17,486 nucleotides of DNA. Source: Scleroderma bovista (Eukaryota > Basidiomycota > Agaricomycetes > Boletales > Sclerodermataceae). The position numbers were made by a program, and so were the translations under genes. The stretch spans positions 1 to 17,486 of the forward strand of contig JAYMGJ010000570.1 in NCBI GenBank assembly GCA_037178675.1, read 5' to 3'. The notes under the pieces are model-generated. The model was not told the origin of the DNA and made no database searches. It saw nothing but the letters and a program-made list of their open reading frames with translations. Shown piece after piece: positions 1 through 10,489 of the stretch (its first letter is position 1; every line of letters begins with the position of its first letter).

Positions 1-864
1 GGTAGCCATGGTCGATCTTATCATATGCTTTTTCTGGTCTAGGGCCACTATTACACCATCCTCCTCCATGAAGTCTGCGTATGCACAGATGGTCTGTGTT
101 AGTCGGATTGGGTCAAAGATGGACCGTTTTGGAATAAAACCAGTCTGGTCAGGGTGCACAAGTTGGTGCACATGTGTTGCTAGTTGGAGGGCTAGGCTTT
201 TTGTCAATAGCTTGTAGTCCGTATTCAGTAATGTAATGGGGCGGTAGTTCTTGATGTTATCCCTTTCTTTCTTCTTGTATATCGGGCATAAGTGTCCCAG
301 TGCAAAGTTTGTGACTGGGTCTACTCCATGAGTCTGTATGTCTTGTATTACTAAGGTCATGCAGCCTATTACATCAAAGTATGGCTTTCCGTCCTTCTTG
401 GCTGACTTGTGTAGTTCATCAAGGTGTTTCCAAACTTCATATGGGATGCCATCTGGCCCTGCAGCTGTTCCCAGTTTAACATTTCGAAGTGCGTGTTCTA
501 TTCTATTTCTCGGGAGGGTAGAGTTCAGTGGGGATACGTCTGGATCTATCAGCTGTTGTGATGGTGGGATGGCCTCCAGGGCTTTTGCAATGACATCCTG
601 TCTGAGGCCATTTGTTTCCGGGAGGAGGCCTTCCTCTTGTAGGTGATTGTGGTAGTGTGCGGTGATTTTAGCCATCTTGTCAGATCTAGTTTCAATTCTG
701 TTCGTACTTGTGTCACGTAGGCGGCGGATCAAATCCCTGGGGGTTCTGGGGTTGTTAACCTTCGTCCAGTATTCATCACTGAGAGTAAGATATCGTGCTA
801 TAGCCTTGTTTTGCTGCCAAAAAGGCCTAAAAGTTGTGTCTATTACTGTGCTATTAGATTGCAT
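1..864 (-). mobile_element. Truncated LINE (non-LTR) reverse transcriptase, decayed
   Basis: The minus strand is open from an ATG at 862-864 to about position 34 and reads as the linker and first half of a LINE ORF2 reverse transcriptase. In order I see a linker with YWTKVNNPRTPRD, the AGPDGIPYEVWKH block, the RT1 block IYKKKERDNIKNYRPITLLN, the RT2 block HPDQTGFIPKRSIFDPIRLT, and the start of motif A (VALDQ, then KAYDKIDH). Motif A is split: the A-run at 29-33 is one base short, so KAYDKIDH lies in another frame. The catalytic YADD box would lie outside the window. The frame also closes (TAA) immediately upstream of the ATG. A short stretch at about 867-960 in another frame may be the worn end of the endonuclease domain, but that is weak. 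The style resembles fungal Tad/L1-like elements. It would have copied element RNA at a nicked target site. This copy is 5'-damaged and frameshifted. Confidence 0.88.
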
Positions 865-959
865 TATAACTTAGGTGGGATGTCCTCATCTTGTGTTCCG
901 TTGTTGGCAAAGCTTTCTTCAAAGGTGGGTACACTACAAAGTCTTTACAGTTTGGTTGT

Positions 960-1362
960 CTAAAGCTTGGGGAAGTAAAAACCGCTCCAACTATCTTGTG
1001 TGAACATAAAGGATTTGTAATTGTTTGACAAGAAGATCACAACATGATAACACTTCGACAATTTTGCTTTCTAATGCTTGGGAAAGTAAAATCCACTCTG
1101 ATTACCTTGTGTGGATGTAAGGGGTTTGTAACCGCCTGACAAGAGGTTCATCACATGCTATGTCTTGATAATTTTGTTTTCTAATGCTCAGGAAAGTAAA
1201 AACCACTCCAACTATCTTGTGTGAATTTAAAGGACTTGTAGCTGCTCAACGAGAAGATCGCCACATGATACATTTTGACAATCTTGCTTTCTAATTCTTG
1301 GGAAAGTAAAATCTGCTCTCTAATAATTGTCTTATGTTGATGTAAAGTATTCGTACTATTAG
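960..1362. repeat. 110-bp tandem repeat, about 3.6 copies
   Basis: Copies begin at 960 (111 nt), 1071 (110 nt), 1181 (110 nt) and 1291 (partial, about 70 nt). Each opens with a form of CTAATGCTTGGGAAAGTAAA, followed by a CTTGTGTG block, a TTTGTA block, AAGA..ATC, CACATG and a CAATTTTGCTTT-like end. Copies differ by point changes and hardly by length. The array is AT-richer than its right flank and shows no coding pattern. It abuts the 5' side of the minus-strand LINE, so it is either a local minisatellite or a set of promoter-type monomers belonging to that LINE. Confidence 0.9.
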
Positions 1363-1910
1363 CACATCCATTTTTCATGGCCACATGTCACCCTCACAGC
1401 CTCTGTCGTCTGTGGGGGAAGGCAATATATAGCAGTCCATGGACCAGCTGTGCACATAGTTGCCCAGACAGGGGTAGTGTATAGTCTGTGTGCGAAGAGA
1501 GATATCCCGGGTGGTCAACCTGTTTGTCATGCCCATCGGTCACCCTTCTCCCAAGATCAGGGTTGTGTACAGTACACACAGGGACAGGTAAAGGGGTGGG
1601 TTAGGGCGTACAGTTTCGAGCCTGCGAAAGCTCTTGTTAGGGGGCTTAACCGCTACCCTGACCGCTGCCCTTCCAGGGCTGTTTAGGTGAACTACCATCT
1701 ACCACATACGAGGGGAGTGGGCCGAGCGTGTGCGCTGGCAGCAACCTGACACAGGGATGGTCCGAAAAACTGGGTGAAAGCAGATATCTCTTGCTCATGT
1801 TCAGTGGGATATGCGGACTGAACTGAGAATGGAATTCAGGTTGGACTAAAGTCAACTCACCATAGTGCCTATGGAATCCGGACACATGAGGATGGTCATG
1901 ATCCATCTCG
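1363..1910. other. Stretch without a defensible gene
   Basis: The short ORFs here look like chance frames. The minus strand near 1700-1910 may hold the worn last exon(s) of the Pro-rich gene: a GTGAGT donor-like site lies just beyond its charged block. At 1650-1685 the minus strand has two near-identical 12-mers in a row (AGGGCAGCGGTC, AGGGTAGCGGTT), a pattern of the kind seen in subterminal parts of DNA transposons. I found no matching inverted copy on the right side of the transposase. Confidence 0.4.
1564..1578. repeat. 15-bp palindrome
   Basis: TGTGTAC-A-GTACACA is a perfect inverted repeat of two 7-mers around one base. It could be a protein-binding site or chance. Nothing nearby assigns it a role. 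Confidence 0.5.
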
Positions 1911-2660
1911 TCACCAAGCCTGATAATGGGCAGCACTGGGGAGGGTACGGATGTGGTGCTTCAGGGCCTCCATCCCCATAGTCTGGTTGGGGGTACGCAG
2001 GATAGATGGGCGTTTTTCATAGTCACCTGGCTCACCGGAATACACTGTATGGTCACTGGGGTGTCGCCTGGGACCTCCTGTATCGGGGAACTCTTCATCA
2101 TGGCATCTACGTGGTTCTTCTTATTCATCGCTGCACCTACGCCATGGTTCCTCTTGCTCATCGTGTTGCCTATGCTCTTCTGGTTCATCACGTCATCCAG
2201 GCGCACAATCCTCGTCTGCAAATTGGCATCAAGGAGGGCATGCTCCTCCGTCTTGTTCATTAGGATCCCCAGCGGGTTGTTCACCCTCTCTAGTTGGTTG
2301 TACACCTTCGACTATGGCAGTGGGTACAGTGGGAACATATGACATCGGTTGTCTGCCAAGTTGTGAAGGGTTTGCTGTGGTGGTCTCAGGTGGGGGTCTG
2401 CGCAGGCATCAACCATTGCGGTCCCAGCGATCGCCATCTTCAAAATCATAGCTATCATCATCCCTTGGATAGCAGCGCCCGTATCTCCGCCGGTAATAGT
2501 CATCGTAATGAGTTGAGCGAGATCTTCGGTGTCTGCATGAACCAGGGTAGAAATATTTGTCATCGTCGTAATAATATGGGCATGGATGACGTCGACCGTA
2601 ATAGTAATCATAGTCCGAATCATATGATCAATGCGTGGGCACGCTAACGACCACAGGTTC
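1911..2660 (-). other. Charged tail exon with repeated nonsense codons (Pro-rich gene)
   Basis: One minus-strand frame keeps a coherent composition over 750 nt despite five internal stops. It is first Tyr/Asp/Arg-rich (SYDSDYDYYYGRRHPCPYYY, THYDDYYRRRYGRCYPRDDD), then Pro/Thr-rich, then Glu/Gln/Arg-rich (RDEPEEHRQHDEQEEPWRRC), and ends at TGA 1911-1913. Stops are TGA at 2628, 2409, 2229 and 2193 and TAA at 2121. In this Arg/Gln-rich setting they fit former CGA and CAA codons. The other two frames of this strand have longer gaps between stops but give implausible Met/Ile/Thr-rich protein. Confidence 0.55.
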
Positions 2661-2809
2661 TGTAAGCCTGGATGGGAGGTGACCTATGTTTAATGACTGG
2701 GCCTTCATGGTTGAAACATTTGGCCCGAAGGGAGTGGACTATGTCTAGGACTATGCATATAGGCTCATGGTATGAGACTGGAGTACCTCTGGAAGGTAGA
2801 TAGCACAGG

Positions 2810-3594
2810 TTATGGTACTTGCGCAAGAGGCTGGATAACGATGGGGCCCGTGGCTCCTGGCATACTCATGGGGAGGCCGAGCCTGGGCGAAGCCGGCACG
2901 GGTATGGTGCCCACCATGGGAGGTTGATACCCGACTAGAGGCTCTGGAGATGGGCCCTGCAACTGGCCAGAAGGTTGCATGACAGGAGGGGCAGGAGCCG
3001 GGGTTCCCACATTGGTGATATTCTGGGGCGTGGGCGGATGACCCAAGGGGAGAGATGGTTGTACTGGAAAAGCAGGCTCAGCAAAGTGTTCGCCCGGGGG
3101 CGCAGGCACGGGAATGGGTCGAACAGGTGGTGTTGATGGAATGATTCTTGGGTAAGTGCCCGAACTAAAAGATTCGCCATCTGAGTATGGAACAGTAAAC
3201 ATACGCGAATGTCGTGGGTGAGCAGGCTGGACGATCACCGGTGGTGGCGATCCGTCACTGGGAGGATGAGGAACAAATGGTGCATCATCCATTGGATGGT
3301 CCACCTAAGGTGAATGGTGTACAGGCATTGGGAATGGTGCACCAACTGGTATAACGGGTGGTTCTGGCATGCCCCCAGCCCATCGAAGGGATGGGAAGAC
3401 TGGTGTAACCGGTGGTGGACTCGGAACAACAGGGGCATGGAAAACAAGATCGGGAACAACAGGAGGCACGACCCCAGGATAGTTTATCTCTACAAATGGA
3501 GGTTGAGGAGCAGGTCCTGCTACGGCCTGATGAGGAATTGGCGGAATAAAAAAACCCTGTTGAGGCTGGGCAGGAACCTGGGCCTGGGGCATAG
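2810..3594 (-). other. Proline-rich exon of the Pro-rich gene
   Basis: One exon is entered at an acceptor (CAG at 3595-3597) that joins in phase to the exon ending at 3644. It is Pro/Val/Ile-rich throughout (for example FVEINYPGVVPPVVPDLVFH and YPRIIPSTPPVRPIPVPAPP) and has no fold signature. A TAG at 3305-3307 interrupts it; the same Pro-rich composition continues on both sides, so the stop is a mutation within one exon. The open frame ends at TAA 2810-2812. Confidence 0.62.
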
Positions 3595-3643
3595 CTGGCG
3601 GAGGGTCAGTGTGGAATGATCCATGGTGACTGAAGAATCTTAC

Positions 3644-4234
3644 CAGGAATCACTCCAACGCCAATACCATGTCGAGCCAACTCAGCTCTGAGTGAATCAA
3701 GTCTGGCCGTTACACCTCGTATCTCAGATTGCCAATCATTGACATCCCAGGCCAGCCACTCATTAAGGCCACGCATTTATCGCATTAGTTCACGTTGTTG
3801 GTCCACAGTAGCCAGTTGAACTAGCCGGTGTTCCTACAGGCACCTTAGATACATTGGTAGTCAAAGAAATTCACGGAAGTTTACCCTCAACATCCCCATT
3901 AGCGCATCAAAAAGTGGCGATTGTACGACAGTCTATACATATTGTGAGGAGGTGCAGCAAATATGACAGATACAAATACTCACAGGTCCAGGGGGCATAG
4001 GGACATAAGTGGGTCCCTGAACTCCAGGTGGAGGTGGGGGGAAGACATCACCAGGCGGTGGGACAACACCACCAGCCTGCAGCAGGGAGATAAGGGTTTA
4101 AGGTCTGTAAAGAAGAAAAGTATACTCACAACATCCCGATGCGGCCGTCTTCGGTACCAGCTACTTGAGGCGTGTAGATCATCCATGCCCTCTAATGTTT
4201 CAGGTGCCATTGGAGGTCATTCATGCAATGGGGG
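3644..4234 (-). other. Four short exons ending in an amphipathic helix (Pro-rich gene)
   Basis: Exons 4234-4130, 4076-3984, 3932-3885 and 3833-3644 are separated by GT-AG introns of 53, 51 and 51 nt. Phase is kept throughout. They encode a small charged part (LEGMDDLHASSSWYRRRPHR), a Pro-rich part (GDVFPPPPPGVQGPTYVP), and a long helical part that includes VDQQRELM, MRGLNEWLAWDVNDWQ and TARLDSLRAELARHG. Stops sit in the first exon (TGA in LHE-stop-PP) and in the helix (TAA, 3777-3779). The two Trp in LAWDVNDWQ fit former Arg codons (CGG to TGG), which would make a normal charged helix. Confidence 0.6.
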
Positions 4235-4279
4235 CTACAACAAAATTAAGACGGGCAATTACGAGAAAAGAATGCTTAC

Positions 4280-5796
4280 CACAACCGGGTACACGGGTTG
4301 AACATGAGGAACGCGCTCCATTGGCGCTCACCCATTGTATGCATTGGCTGAGGTGTGTAGCTCAAGGGAGGTTGAGCCACAGGGACAACAGGGGGCGGTT
4401 CAGGTCTTTCAGCAGGAGGATGTCCCCTTGGTGGTGGCCTGAACTGAGCCCTGGGATGGGGCCACCGCAATGGACGATAGTGAATAGTTTCAGGAGAAAA
4501 TATGACTGGCGCAGTGAAAGGCGGCGCAGTGGTACTCCTCTCCAGGTCTGGGCTAGCGCTCCTTGATCTCGATAGCCGCTGCGTTGGCTATGAATGGTAT
4601 CAATGGCGGGGGTGGTTGGACTCCGGCTGGGCATTGTGAAGGGGGAGCACCGAGTAATTCCAACAATTGTTCATCCAAAGCCGACATGTCGTGGTGTAGG
4701 AGCATGGACACGCGTGTGTCGGGTCGTTCATTGACGATACAGACTCTCTCCATCAGTGGAGGATTCCGAGATGGATTCCACCCTTGGTGGTCTCCTGGTT
4801 TCGCGCTCCCGGACTGTTTCTGTCATACGCCTTTCAGTTACCGACTCGGTTCTTTTGATCACGCGTTGAAGAAGACTTTCAATTGTGTCCAGGCGTTCGG
4901 GTACCTCCACGTTGTCTTGAGGCATGGGACGGGACTGCCGCAGCTCGTCAAGCATTTGGTGCGTCGATGACTGACCCTCCCAAAGGCCATTCATCTGCTC
5001 TCTTAAGTTGGCGAACATGTCGCACAGCACAGAAAAGGATGGTGATTCTACACGGCATGTGGTGCTGCTGGAAGACGTGGATGGCATAGGAGATGAAGGT
5101 GGGGGCGTCGGAGTCAATGAGAACGAGGTCAAAGAAAGAGTTGGTCCTGGTGAGGGTTCAGACGAGGAGACGAGAGACGGCGTGACATCGGAGGACGGTG
5201 ATGACGGAGACGACGACAACCAAGCAAGCGATGATGGGAGCTCGTATTCTTCCCCTTCTATGACTTCATGTTCTCCGTATGAAGGATCATCGTCAGAGTG
5301 ATGCAATGAGAGGTACGACAGGCCAAAGGCGGAGGACGTGATCGAGGGAGTTTGAGTGAGAGGAGACATTTCAACAGGAATTAAATGTGGACAATCCCTG
5401 GGTCCAGCAAGATTGACCCTGGGCTCAGATATGTCACTGCGCCCTCCTGCTAATCTGCCTCTATGCGCGACAGCGGGCGGCGGTGCTGGTGTGACAACAA
5501 TGCGCTCAGTGGTCATCAACCTGTTTCGCACATATTCCGAGAGCAGTCGCAACTCGCCACAGATTATGCGCACATTTTCTGCGACGCCGTGGGTTTCTTC
5601 ACCCCTCAAATGATCCAATTCTCGAATTTCCTAGTGTACGCTTGATGTCGCGAGTAACTGCCTCGGTCTTAGTGACCTCTGTCTCCGTTTCTGTAACCAG
5701 CGTTGTGCGAATAGAAGGCCTGTTGGTACTGGGAGTAACCATGCTGACACTTATTGATGGTACAGGGGATGGAGGCAGAGGGACCACTACCGGATC
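4280..5796 (-). other. Helical and Pro/Ser-rich block of the Pro-rich gene
   Basis: The block opens with a Pro/Val-rich stretch and a charged TETETEVTKTEAV segment. A one-base frame change near 5630 links this to a 296-codon open frame (5618-4728). That frame starts helical (ENVRIICGELRLLSEYVRNR), passes through an acidic and Ser/Pro-rich middle, and reaches a second helical part (LREQMNGLWEGQSSTHQML, then RLDTIESLLQRVIKRTESV). Behind the stop at 4728-4730 it continues as MSALDEQLLELLGAPP and QPPPPLIPF, then, after frame changes near 4560 and 4330, as Pro/Arg-rich sequence to a GTAAGC donor at 4279. The helices suggest self-assembly, but no function is known. Confidence 0.55.
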
Positions 5797-5878
5797 AACA
5801 TGGTAAACAACTCATGTAAGAAATTCCATCGGCAAGCTCCAAAGTTGAACTCACCATGCATAGAGTGCTAGTACTTAC

Positions 5879-6385
5879 TACTGTCGTTGACAACAAAGAA
5901 GGTTCCGTAGATATATCAGAGGCCAGTGGGACATCTGGTACGGAAACAACATCATAGTCTTCGCATGAACTAAGCTTGACACAGAAGATACCGGAGAAGG
6001 TGTGTGAGATGATAATGGGGGTGGAAACAATCATGATATGTCTTGGAACCGGGGTGCTCGATGGAACGCTGATGGGGGCCGGGGTAGGCGTTAGAACTGG
6101 TGGAGGCGGAAGCGGCAATGGTGGAGGCAGCAATGAAGGCGTAGATGTAGAGATGGTCTCTGGGATCAGAGTGCTAAGATCCCTGGGGTTGGTCAACAGA
6201 GAAGGACTGGAACGCACCGCGGATGTCTTGAATGTTTCATCACGATCCTCGTGCAGAGAAACAGATTGAGAGAATGGCGTGAGTTGGAGATGGGTTGAAT
6301 TGTGAGACACATCTGTTTCCAGCGCCCATTGGGAAGGGTGGATAGAGGGTATCCGTTCGTTTTGTTTCTGATTGTTTCGTTGAAT
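5879..6385 (-). other. Ser/Thr/Pro-rich block of the Pro-rich gene
   Basis: The open frame has no ATG of its own and so must be an internal exon. It contains the run PPPLPLPPPP and many Ser/Thr-Pro pairs, then a less biased part with SCEDYDVVSVPDVPLASD. It ends at a good donor, GTAAGT, at 5873-5878. A second donor-like GTGAGT lies about 30 nt further on. The matching acceptor near 5800 is unclear, so the join to the next block is approximate. This is probably an unstructured protein segment. Confidence 0.5.
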
Positions 6386-6631
6386 TCACTTGTCGCTGAA
6401 GACGGACTCAGACTCGGTACGGCACAATTCACCGTTGACCACTAATCCAGATGACGCCGTCAAGCTAACTGCTGCTAAGCGATTCTCCAGGAGATGTTGG
6501 TGAAATGGTGGATGGAAATGTGGTGGACGATCACTGGACCAGTAAGTCCCATGTATGCGCCAAAATGGGATCGTTAAGGGATTTACATAAAGTGCATCTA
6601 CGATTAGAGAACGCGCCAGACACAATACCAT
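6386..6631 (-). other. First coding block of the Pro-rich gene
   Basis: An 81-codon open frame starts with ATG at 6629-6631 and ends in TGA at 6386-6388. It has a folded-protein look unlike the rest of the gene: ALYVNPLTIPFWRIHGTYW, a His/Pro patch (RPPHFHPPFHQH), then LENRLAAVSLTASSGLVV and a Ser/Glu-rich end. A GTGAAT at the TGA could be the donor of an intron running to CAG at about 6311, but the joined frame is then wrong by one step. Upstream in the same frame lie three codons, TAG, and then the TGA stop of the transposase. Confidence 0.6.
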
Positions 6632-6643
6632 ACTACTGAGCTA

Positions 6644-7614
6644 TCAGAACTTGACACCATTATCGCCGTCCACATCCTCGTCACTCATGCCTTCATCCAT
6701 AACATCCTCATCAGGTTCGCTGTCTTCTGCACCATCATAATGATCACTGTCTTCAGATTTTTCATTTGTAGATGCACTCTGTGGACCCTCGCCTCCATTG
6801 TTACTGGTGTGTGAATCATCCTCATCGCTAGACTCGTCAGCTGCAGTGGGCAGCTCATCCTGCATACCCGTACTACTGGAACTACGAGCCTCCTGGTTCA
6901 GTGAGACTGAAGGGCAGTATTGTGCCTGATGCCCCACACCAACACCTGTATAGCGGGCAAAAATATCACGATCGGCAAAACTGGGAATGATGTGAGGACC
7001 ATAGAAACTCTGATGCAGATGACTCACATGTTAACATAGTACGCGGCCCAATCATCGATAGCATCCCTTTCTCGAGCTACAGATGGGCCATGGCGAAGCA
7101 ACGAGTCGGTGCGGCCATCAGCAAAGGTAGGGATCAAGTGACAAGCATGAAGGATAAGGGAGGGGTTGATGAACCCAAAAGCGGCACCTGAGTCTGAAGA
7201 AACGAATCCAATCTTGGGAAGGTGAGCATTCTTGAGTCCCCAGCGATAACCAGGCACAACTCCAAACCAACGAACCCATAGGAACTCCATCACCCGCTCA
7301 ACACCCATATAATGAACTGAGATGATAAATGCACCCAAGATTTGTGCATACCAGAAGGGGTGAGCATTCGAGCTGTTCTCCCATGAGAGTAACATAACTA
7401 TAGCACCGTGTCCTGGTTGTAATGTATCTTGATCGCGGCGCATATCATATGATGTGTAATTGATCAGAAGACGCTTTGGTCGAAGGATTCTGTGGAGGCC
7501 ATTAACAAACTGAACATGGCTCCGTTCCTCACTGGAGAAACTCTGCTCATCACCGTCATATTCACGATTAAGCAGTCGTGACAGGAGATGGTCCTTGAGT
7601 TTGGGGATGAAGTC
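6644..7614 (-). other. Transposase exons 11-12: conserved C-terminal part and acidic tail
   Basis: Exon 11 (7614-7028) contains YTSYDMRRDQDTLQP, HPFWYAQILGAFI, EFLWVRWFG and HLIPTFADGRTDSLLRHGPS, a block typical of Plavaka C-termini. The 47-nt intron 6981-7027 joins YYVN to IFADRDIFARYTGVGVGHQ. The protein then becomes strongly acidic (runs of Asp, Glu and Ser such as DESSDEDD and DVMDEGMSDEDVDGD) and ends GVKF with TGA at 6644-6646. TAG follows directly in the same frame. Confidence 0.88.
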
Positions 7615-8834
7615 CTAGAAATCATCAGTGCAGTGAATACTAATAAGTCTATGTTGTCAGACTTACCTGGAGAGCCGGGTCATCCAGCCAGCTTTGGAGG
7701 AACTCTGCAAGATTGAAAGTATTAATTGGCGAGTCTGACAATTGATGATGGGGCTCAAGTGACACTGGAGCCATGTTGTTTTGCGAGTCGTCCTCAGCAT
7801 CAACATAACTGTTGTATTGGCGGCGAACTCGGGTATGTCGTCTTTCTTGCTTTGCGATCTGCCCTGCTGGTCCCTGCTTGTTTGTGGATTGATAGAATTT
7901 CTTGATACGTCGATGAGAAAGCTCGCCCTGGAGTGGGAGATAATTATTGAATTTGACAAGAAACCACGAGGAACTTGAAATGACTTATGATCTGCGTGGT
8001 ATATGAATCTGTTGTTCCAAACAAACGGATAGTGTGTACGTAGTCTCCTAAAGCATGCAGCTTATACGTAGAGAGGTTGAATAACTTTGGATGAGCAGTA
8101 GAGCTGGTATGCACAGTGGAGCCAGATGTGCTGAGTTTGCTTTCCTTCCGCCGCCAGCGTGCTGCAGCTTCAGAGGGTAGCTCCATAGTGTTGAAAGATG
8201 CGCAAGTGAAGTCCTGAAACTTCCGTAATTGCCCACCAAGAAGTCGGGTAACTCTGTCAAGATAATTGAGGGATTCATTGGTATGGAGGTGTAACTTGGC
8301 AAGGGCATGCCACTGAGCAAGTCGAAAGAGAAGGTTCTGTATGTCATCATTGTGGTTGTCAGGGAACAGCCCTTCAAAAACAGGTATTGCACACTATAGG
8401 AGTGAAAATCAATCACATAACGAGGACAGACAGTGACACACCTGGAGGATATCCTCAAAGTGTCGAGCTGCACACTGACGGACTTCTGAGACATTAGGGG
8501 GAAACCGGCGAATTGCACCCTTCCTGAATGATGGTATTTGATGAAAGCTTGGGTGTGGATTCATGATCATGCAACAATCAGAGTCAAGACAAAGTATAGA
8601 CGCACCGATCATTGAGAACTGTTACCATGCCAGGATTAATAGCATACAATAGTCGTAAAAGGTGTCTAAAGACTGATTTGAATATTCCTAATTCAAATTC
8701 ATGAAGGATATCAACAACAAGCATGCGGTAGACATCACAACCCAGTGATCCAAGGTTGTCTGCAATTGCATTCTATGTAGAGAAACAGTCAGGCTGGCCC
8801 GGGTATGCATGTCCAGAAATTCAAATGGACTTAC

Positions 8835-10436
8835 AAACGTAGGCACTAGGGACATATCTCTGAGGTGTCCTTCTGGCAATGTACCTTTGATTGGCAAGCC
8901 AAGGTTGTAGATGGTGTTGCGTGCAGCAGAGACCTTATCATGAAGATATAAACGTGCCCTGGACATCCTCTGTGACAGATCAGTCAAGAGTCCGAGAAGA
9001 TAAAAGTCTTTCTTGGGAATAAGACACCGCGGACATGGGCAAAGGCCCTTATCTCGAATTGTGGCCAGGAGCACCCTACAACCACTTAGCGAGTTAGAGT
9101 TGTTTTGCACGAAGAATGACTTATACCTACTTCTCAGGGTAATCTGCCGAATATGTGAAGATGCGAGGAAAGACTCGTCGATACTTGCTGTCATAGCATT
9201 TTATGACAATGCCATTTCGATAGGCCTCGATAAATTCCTTATCCAGTAATACCTTCCACACACCGTGAAATAGCTCTCATTTGCAATGGGTCAAAATGTC
9301 GTTCAAGGCCTTTTTTCGTGAATGTGGATGCAAATTGAACTATGGTTTCTGGCAGCTGATTCCGAGCAGGTGTGAGAGTCTTGAACAGATCCCATGGAAC
9401 AAGACAGGGCTTACAGTTGGAATAAATGCAATGGGATGACATGCACCTGAATTTGGACGGGCTCGAACATATTTTGATTGATTGCCAAAGAAAAGGTACA
9501 TGGGCCAAGCAGATGCATGGCCAAACTGTGCAAGGTGTGTGGCATCCAACCAGAACATCATCCCAGCAATTACACATTTTAGAGTGCATCCGTCGTCACG
9601 TCGTTGCTTCTGTAAATCATTGTGTGCAGTGATCCATGCATCTGAAGTATACAACTTGTTGTAGAGACGTTGTTCTTGACTTGTAGTAGGAGATTTCCAG
9701 ATTCGCTTAAACGGTGTGAGATGGAACCACTTTGCAGCCTTTTCAGCAAAGACAGCGCGTATGACACCGGTAAGGGAGCGGTGAAAGAGTCCTGGGATTG
9801 TGAATGGTTGCCCATTTCCATCCGGATTTCGCTCTCGTGTGGGCACCAAGATATCCACAGGCGACTCCTTCCAACCATCTTGTAAGTCCACACTGGTAGC
9901 ACCCTCCGACCTATCAAAGTGATTCATTTCAGTGTGAGCATTGAAACCATGAAAGTGGGTGCGATCAAAGTCCTCAGCCTGTATGACCTCGTGTACAAGG
10001 CGAGTGACTTCAGCTTCAGACTTCTGTCCACTGCCGGTCAACATCCATGTCATGAGTCGCCAGATACCCATGTTTTTCCAGGGCCAAGGTGGTGCTGGAG
10101 GCATAGAAGGGATGTCTGGGACGTCACCTGACAACCCCACAGTTTGGTCCTTGCATGTAGCGTTAGAAAGTTGATCAAGTGTCAAAAAAGCATCGGGATC
10201 ATATGATGGCCGATGACGGTAATAACGGGCAATGCCAAATTTATTGAAGGACATGCGAAATGAGTCGAATACATGGAGGATTACGCAGGGTAGCATTGAC
10301 TGTGAAGTGGATGTGTGGGGCTCGGACTGAGTCTCTGAGTTGGTAGATAGAGGGGGAAGAGACGGCTCCGGGAGAATATCCATAAATCGTGTGGGCAAAC
10401 ATCTTGAACGGACTGGGCGACTTGAACCTCCTAGCC
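8835..10436 (-). other. Transposase exons 4-6: front half of the catalytic core
   Basis: Exon 4 (1022 nt) is the largest and holds the conserved blocks PWPWKNMG, DGWKESPVDI and FWLDATHLAQFG. Intron 4 (9356-9414) links FIPT to LPETIVQF. In exon 5 the frame of HFDPLQM is left, and GVWKVLLDKEFIEAYRNG continues in another; restoring one GA in the GA repeat at 9274-9278 would join them. There is no GT in the stretch between them that could make this an intron. Intron 5 (9076-9130) splits a Lys codon between YPE and VLLATIRDKG. Exon 6 carries CPCPRCLIPK, a probable zinc-binding insertion. Confidence 0.85.
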
Positions 10437-10489
10437 CTGCAGATCATTGTCATCAATATATCCCAACTCATTGGACATTGATGACCTAC

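Larger units (their letters stand above)
1911..6631 (-). pseudogene. Decayed multi-exon gene for a Pro/Ser-rich, coiled-coil protein
   Basis: This appears to be one long minus-strand gene, now broken. From N to C it runs: a conserved-looking first block (6631-6386); a Ser/Thr/Pro-rich block (about 6385-5879); a Pro/Ser-rich block with acidic stretches and two helical segments (about 5796-4280); four short exons, the last being a strongly helical segment (4234-3644); a Pro-rich block (3594-2810); and a Tyr/Asp/Arg-rich to Glu/Gln-rich charged tail (about 2660-1911). Introns at 4235-4279, 4077-4129, 3933-3983, 3834-3884 and 3595-3643 have GT-AG ends and join the frames correctly. In-frame stops include 4728-4730, 3777-3779, 3305-3307, 2628-2630, 2409-2411, 2229-2231, 2193-2195 and 2121-2123; frame changes lie near 5630, 4690, 4560 and 4330. 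I recognise no catalytic domain. From memory, similar low-complexity coiled-coil proteins are multicopy and unnamed in Agaricomycetes; I could not check this. It starts 12 nt behind the transposase stop, so it may be a transposon accessory gene. Confidence 0.72.

Noticed and set aside
1926..2342. Plus-strand ORF with very hydrophobic segments (138 codons), looking like a membrane protein
   Set aside because: It is the antisense of the Asp/Glu/Arg-rich tail of the Pro-rich gene; antisense of such codons reads as Leu/Ile/Val/Phe-rich. No splice or start support.
2312..2623. Minus-strand ORF rich in Met/Ile/Thr (103 codons)
   Set aside because: Another frame of the same strand gives a coherent Tyr/Asp/Arg-rich protein that matches the composition on both sides; the long ORF is a shadow.
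5008..5301. Plus-strand acidic Gly/Asp-rich ORF
   Set aside because: Antisense of the Ser/Pro-rich block on the minus strand; low-complexity shadow.
5976..6269. Plus-strand Gly-rich ORF
   Set aside because: Mirror image of the poly-Pro stretch of the minus-strand gene.
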